A DNA stretch of 64,000 nt, from assembly GCF_002285635.2 (NCBI RefSeq), contig NZ_CP023049.2, positions 2,108,001 to 2,172,000 of the forward strand. Direction: 5' to 3'. The notes beneath the pieces were generated by a model that saw only the letters and a program-made list of their open reading frames with translations, made no database searches and was not told the DNA's origin. The stretch's first letter is position 1. Each line of letters begins with the position of its first letter. Below, piece by piece: positions 61,365-64,000 of the stretch. Made by a program: the position numbers and the translations under genes. The stretch comes from Chryseobacterium piperi (GTDB lineage Bacteria; Bacteroidota; Bacteroidia; Flavobacteriales; Weeksellaceae).

Positions 61365-61769
61365 TTAGTTACCTGGCCATACACCCTCATAAGCAGCATT
61401 ACCATAGTTGATTTTTTCTGCGCTTACTACAAAGCTGATCAACATACTGTTTTCGTCTACTGCGTCGAAGTCTACTTCGTGCTGAATTACATAACCGTTT
61501 TCCCAGTTTAAAGTGATCAATGTCCCTTCTTCATGAGATTTATTGAATGTAATTTCGCCGCTTGTTGGTTTATATTTTCCGTTTAATAAGCTTTCCAGAA
61601 TATCAGATTTCTCTGTAGCTTCTATAGTGAGTTTAATGATAGCATTAGATGGATCTGATGCTACTCGTCCTGAAACGTCAGTAGATCTTGAAACGCTGTA
61701 ATTCAGCTTTAAAAGTTTCTGACCTTCGCTTCCGTTGAATTTTAAGATTCCTCTTGAATTGGCTGCCAT
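61365..61769 (-). CDS. tssD: T6SS tube protein Hcp/TssD (copy 2)
   Basis: A 134-residue tube protein identical in amino-acid sequence to copy 1. The promoter, the upstream dyad and the downstream hairpin are also conserved between the copies. It precedes vgrG copy 2 by 156 bp and follows the lytic transglycosylase gene. Two identical Hcp genes would raise tube supply; whether each tube serves its own VgrG cannot be told. Confidence 0.95.
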   Translation of the reverse strand: MAANSRGILKFNGSEGQKLLKLNYSVSRSTDVSGRVASDPSNAIIKLTIEATEKSDILESLLNGKYKPTSGEITFNKSHEEGTLITLNWENGYVIQHEVDFDAVDENSMLISFVVSAEKINYGNAAYEGVWPGN

Positions 61770-61821
61770 GATGGTAAATTTTAATCGTTAATATTTTGTG
61801 ATGTGGTGTTCAATTATATAA

Positions 61822-61852
61822 CAAATATATACCCCTTATTTATAACGTCAAA
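61822..61852 (-). promoter_or_regulatory. Promoter of hcp copy 2
   Basis: Minus strand TTTG (61849-61852), 19 nt, TATATTTG (61822-61829), as before hcp copy 1. Confidence 0.75.
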
Positions 61853-61878
61853 GTTTTCAAACATGAATCTCATTTTTT

Positions 61879-61891
61879 GTAGTAGTTCTAC
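61879..61891. promoter_or_regulatory. Dyad upstream of the hcp copy 2 promoter
   Basis: GTAGTAGTTCTAC, identical to the proximal dyad of copy 1 and at the same 27-bp distance from the -33 element. Only one copy is complete here. Confidence 0.6.
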
Positions 61892-62060
61892 TACATTAGA
61901 AATAAAAGCACTATTATTCAATTAAAAACGCCTGATAAAGCAACTTAAAACAGAAATCACCTAATTAAAATTCACGATTTGGAGAATAAATACAAAGCTA
62001 CGATCGCTCTGTTTTTACTATGAACCGCCTTCTAATTAGTTTCACTTTAGCACTCTTAGC

Positions 62061-62933
62061 CTAGTTATTGGTAATCGTCTTATTTCCTTCTTTAATGGAT
62101 CGGCTCAGTATTTTATTTTTTCTGAGCAAAAAATCAGGCATCAGATCTACCGGTAGATAAAATGCACTTTCGCCCTTATTCTGAAGTATATCTACAATTC
62201 CAGGATTCCAGGTCAGTATTTTGTCAATTTCCACATTAAGTTCATCTGCGACTATACTCAAATTAAACCCCGCATTGATTTCTGTTTCTGCTAAAGAAGA
62301 ATCAGGCTCACTTTGTCCTGTTCTCGATTCAAAAATCATATTCATACGGGCGTTATTGTAATTGCTAAGTACGTTTGGTAACTCACCTGTAGCATAACAG
62401 GCATTTAAATATTTTTTAACATGATTAATGGTTTCTGCGGGTAAGTATTTGCTGAAAACATGATATTGTGAAGACCCTGCTGTCTCCATAGCTCTGGAAA
62501 TATTTCCTTCTCCACAATTATAAGCTGCTACTACCGTGACCCAGTTGTTATATTTCTTATACAAATGAGCTAATGAAACCACCGCGGTTTTGGTACTTCT
62601 ATATAAATCTGTACGACTTTGCTCAGACAAACCATATTGGTTGGCATGGGAAGTCATAAACTGCCATACCCCTACTGCTCCAGCTCCAGAAACCTGTCTT
62701 CGATCGAACCCTGATTCAATAAGTGCCAGGTTTCTTAAATGCTTAGGCAAGCCTTTTTGAGATAATGAATATTCAATAAATTCAACCACCTCCTTGTTGG
62801 CGTTGATGATATTTTTATACCTTCTCACACTAGTTTCAGAAGTATCAGAAGCTGAGAGAAATTGTCCACTTACAAAATGAGTAGAGATCAGCAATAATAA
62901 ACTGGTAACACTATTTTTGAAATCTATTTTCAT
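62061..62933 (-). CDS. Lytic transglycosylase (SLT/MltD-like) of the T6SS locus
   Basis: A 290-residue secreted wall hydrolase. The signal peptide ends near FVSGQ (residue 24). The SLT fold has its catalytic Glu73 in LALIESGFD, then GAGAVGVWQFM and VVAAYNCGEGNISRA. Residues about 215-275 look like a degenerate LysM (AGFNLSIVADELNVEIDKIL). It cleaves peptidoglycan glycan strands in the periplasm; next to TssH it probably opens the wall for T6SS assembly. It lies 64 bp after tssH, likely in the same transcript. Confidence 0.88.
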   Translation of the reverse strand: MKIDFKNSVTSLLLLISTHFVSGQFLSASDTSETSVRRYKNIINANKEVVEFIEYSLSQKGLPKHLRNLALIESGFDRRQVSGAGAVGVWQFMTSHANQYGLSEQSRTDLYRSTKTAVVSLAHLYKKYNNWVTVVAAYNCGEGNISRAMETAGSSQYHVFSKYLPAETINHVKKYLNACYATGELPNVLSNYNNARMNMIFESRTGQSEPDSSLAETEINAGFNLSIVADELNVEIDKILTWNPGIVDILQNKGESAFYLPVDLMPDFLLRKNKILSRSIKEGNKTITNN

Positions 62934-62997
62934 TTCAATATTTTTAAGGGTAAAATTAAAAAATAAAAAGATGTATTAAATAATCTTATTTTTTAAT

Positions 62998-64000
62998 CTA
63001 TGATACCACTTTCCAAATTAATTTTTCTTCCTCGGCATTCCAGTCTACATTGATGATCTCTCCTGATTTTACCTCTTCTCTTACGATCATTTTTGAAATA
63101 GGTCTTGCCAGTTGTGCCCGGATAACTCCCGAAATCTGCCTTGCTCCATATTTGCTACTAAATCCTCCCAATGCAAGATTTTTCACAGCCTCATCGCTTA
63201 TGGTAAGAGTAATTCCTAATCTCGTTAATGAAGTATGAAGAGATTTCAACTGAATATTAAAGATTCTTTCTGCAATAGATTCCGTGATTGGTGCGAAAGG
63301 AATAATCTCGGTAATCCTGGCTAAGAACTCAGGTCTGAATCTCCCTGAATTAGACATAATCTGCATTAACGATGAAGATGCAGGAACCTTTCCTTCTTCA
63401 AATTGTCTGACTATTTCTTCACTTCCAATATTAGAGGTAAACAATATCAATGCATTACTAAAATCACCTTCTTTTCCAAGCTTATCATGTACTTTCCCTT
63501 CGTCCATGATCTGAAGAAATACATCAAAAACGGAATGGTGTGCTTTTTCGATTTCATCAAACAAAACCACCGTATAAGGCTGTTGCCTGATTTTATTAAC
63601 CAGCATTCCTCCTTCTTCATATCCCACATATCCCGGAGGCGCTCCATATAATAATGCTGCTGAATGCTCTTCTTTAAATTCGGACATATCAAAACGAACC
63701 ATTGCTTTTTCATCATTGAAAAGTAATTCAGCCATTGATTTCGCTAATTCCGTTTTTCCGGTTCCGGTTGGCCCAAGCAAAAAGAAGGATCCTATAGGTT
63801 GGCCCGGCTTATTTAATCCGCTTCGGTTTTCAACAATCGCATCCGAAAGTATTTTCAAAGCATGATCCTGACCTACTACCCTGTTTAATAAAAGGGATTC
63901 CATATTCAGAAGCTTTTCTTTTTCCTGAGCCTGGATTTTACCGATCGGAATATTCGTTTTAGCAGCCATTACCGCTGCTAATTCGAGACGGTCTACTTTT
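62998..64000 (-). CDS. tssH: T6SS sheath-recycling AAA+ ATPase TssH/ClpV, C-terminal part
   Basis: The gene is cut by the window edge: the frame stays open to base 64000, and the methionine near 63969 lies inside the protein. The visible 334 residues are the second AAA+ module of a ClpB/ClpV protein: Walker A LLGPTGTGKTELAK, the pore loop GAPPGYVGYEEGG, Walker B VVLFDEIEKAH, sensor 1 ALILFTSNIGS, an arginine finger region GRFRPEFLARI and the C-terminal small domain with YGARQISGVI. The context (Hcp, VgrG) favours TssH over ClpB; the N-terminal domain that would decide is outside. Confidence 0.85.
   Translation of the reverse strand, partial: KVDRLELAAVMAAKTNIPIGKIQAQEKEKLLNMESLLLNRVVGQDHALKILSDAIVENRSGLNKPGQPIGSFFLLGPTGTGKTELAKSMAELLFNDEKAMVRFDMSEFKEEHSAALLYGAPPGYVGYEEGGMLVNKIRQQPYTVVLFDEIEKAHHSVFDVFLQIMDEGKVHDKLGKEGDFSNALILFTSNIGSEEIVRQFEEGKVPASSSLMQIMSNSGRFRPEFLARITEIIPFAPITESIAERIFNIQLKSLHTSLTRLGITLTISDEAVKNLALGGFSSKYGARQISGVIRAQLARPISKMIVREEVKSGEIINVDWNAEEEKLIWKVVS

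Overview
The window is AT-rich and reads as chromosome of a flavobacterium of the family Weeksellaceae, most likely Chryseobacterium or a close relative (inference). The support is a TonB-dependent Oar-like receptor, a SusC/SusD pair, an S46 dipeptidyl-peptidase, Bacteroidetes-type promoters (TTTG, about 19 nt, TAnnTTTG), a type VI secretion system of the Bacteroidetes kind (subtype iii), and a 16S rRNA whose 3' end lacks the usual anti-Shine-Dalgarno core.

Layout. 1-10.1 kb holds housekeeping and envelope genes: a partial secreted protein, an Oar-like receptor, ligA, an MgtC-family membrane protein, an NlpE-like lipoprotein, an S46 peptidase and a metallo-beta-lactamase-fold protein. 10.3-15.5 kb is a complete rRNA operon on the minus strand (16S, tRNA-Ile, tRNA-Ala, 23S, 5S), with three tandem promoter candidates upstream and a terminator plus microsatellites downstream. 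16.2-22.9 kb is a minus-strand SusC/SusD/metallophosphoesterase operon interrupted by an IS5-like element inserted six bases before susD. An M16 peptidase follows.

26.8-37.5 kb is a potassium-uptake locus: a sigma-54-type response regulator, two tiny membrane proteins, kdpF, kdpA, kdpB, kdpC, an outer-membrane barrel, a free-standing KdpD sensor domain and a separate histidine kinase. The classical KdpD/KdpE pair is thus split and its regulator replaced by an NtrC-like activator. 37.8-46.3 kb is miscellaneous: DUF389, a YdeI-like protein, a TetR/MFS/isochorismatase-like cluster, unknown lipoproteins and a frameshifted barrel gene. polA follows at 46.7-49.5 kb.

49.6-64.0 kb is the end of a T6SS locus on the minus strand. 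It comprises TssH/ClpV (cut by the window), a lytic transglycosylase, then two tandem cassettes. Each cassette is Hcp, VgrG, an adaptor-like protein and a PAAR-like (DUF4280-type) protein. One cassette ends in a Hint domain plus PD-(D/E)XK nuclease-like toxin followed by a likely immunity gene. The other carries a PAAR-like protein with an unknown C-terminus, coupled to a multi-pass membrane protein. The two Hcp proteins are identical, and the flanking promoters, upstream dyads and terminators are duplicated too. This module is the most interesting part of the window.
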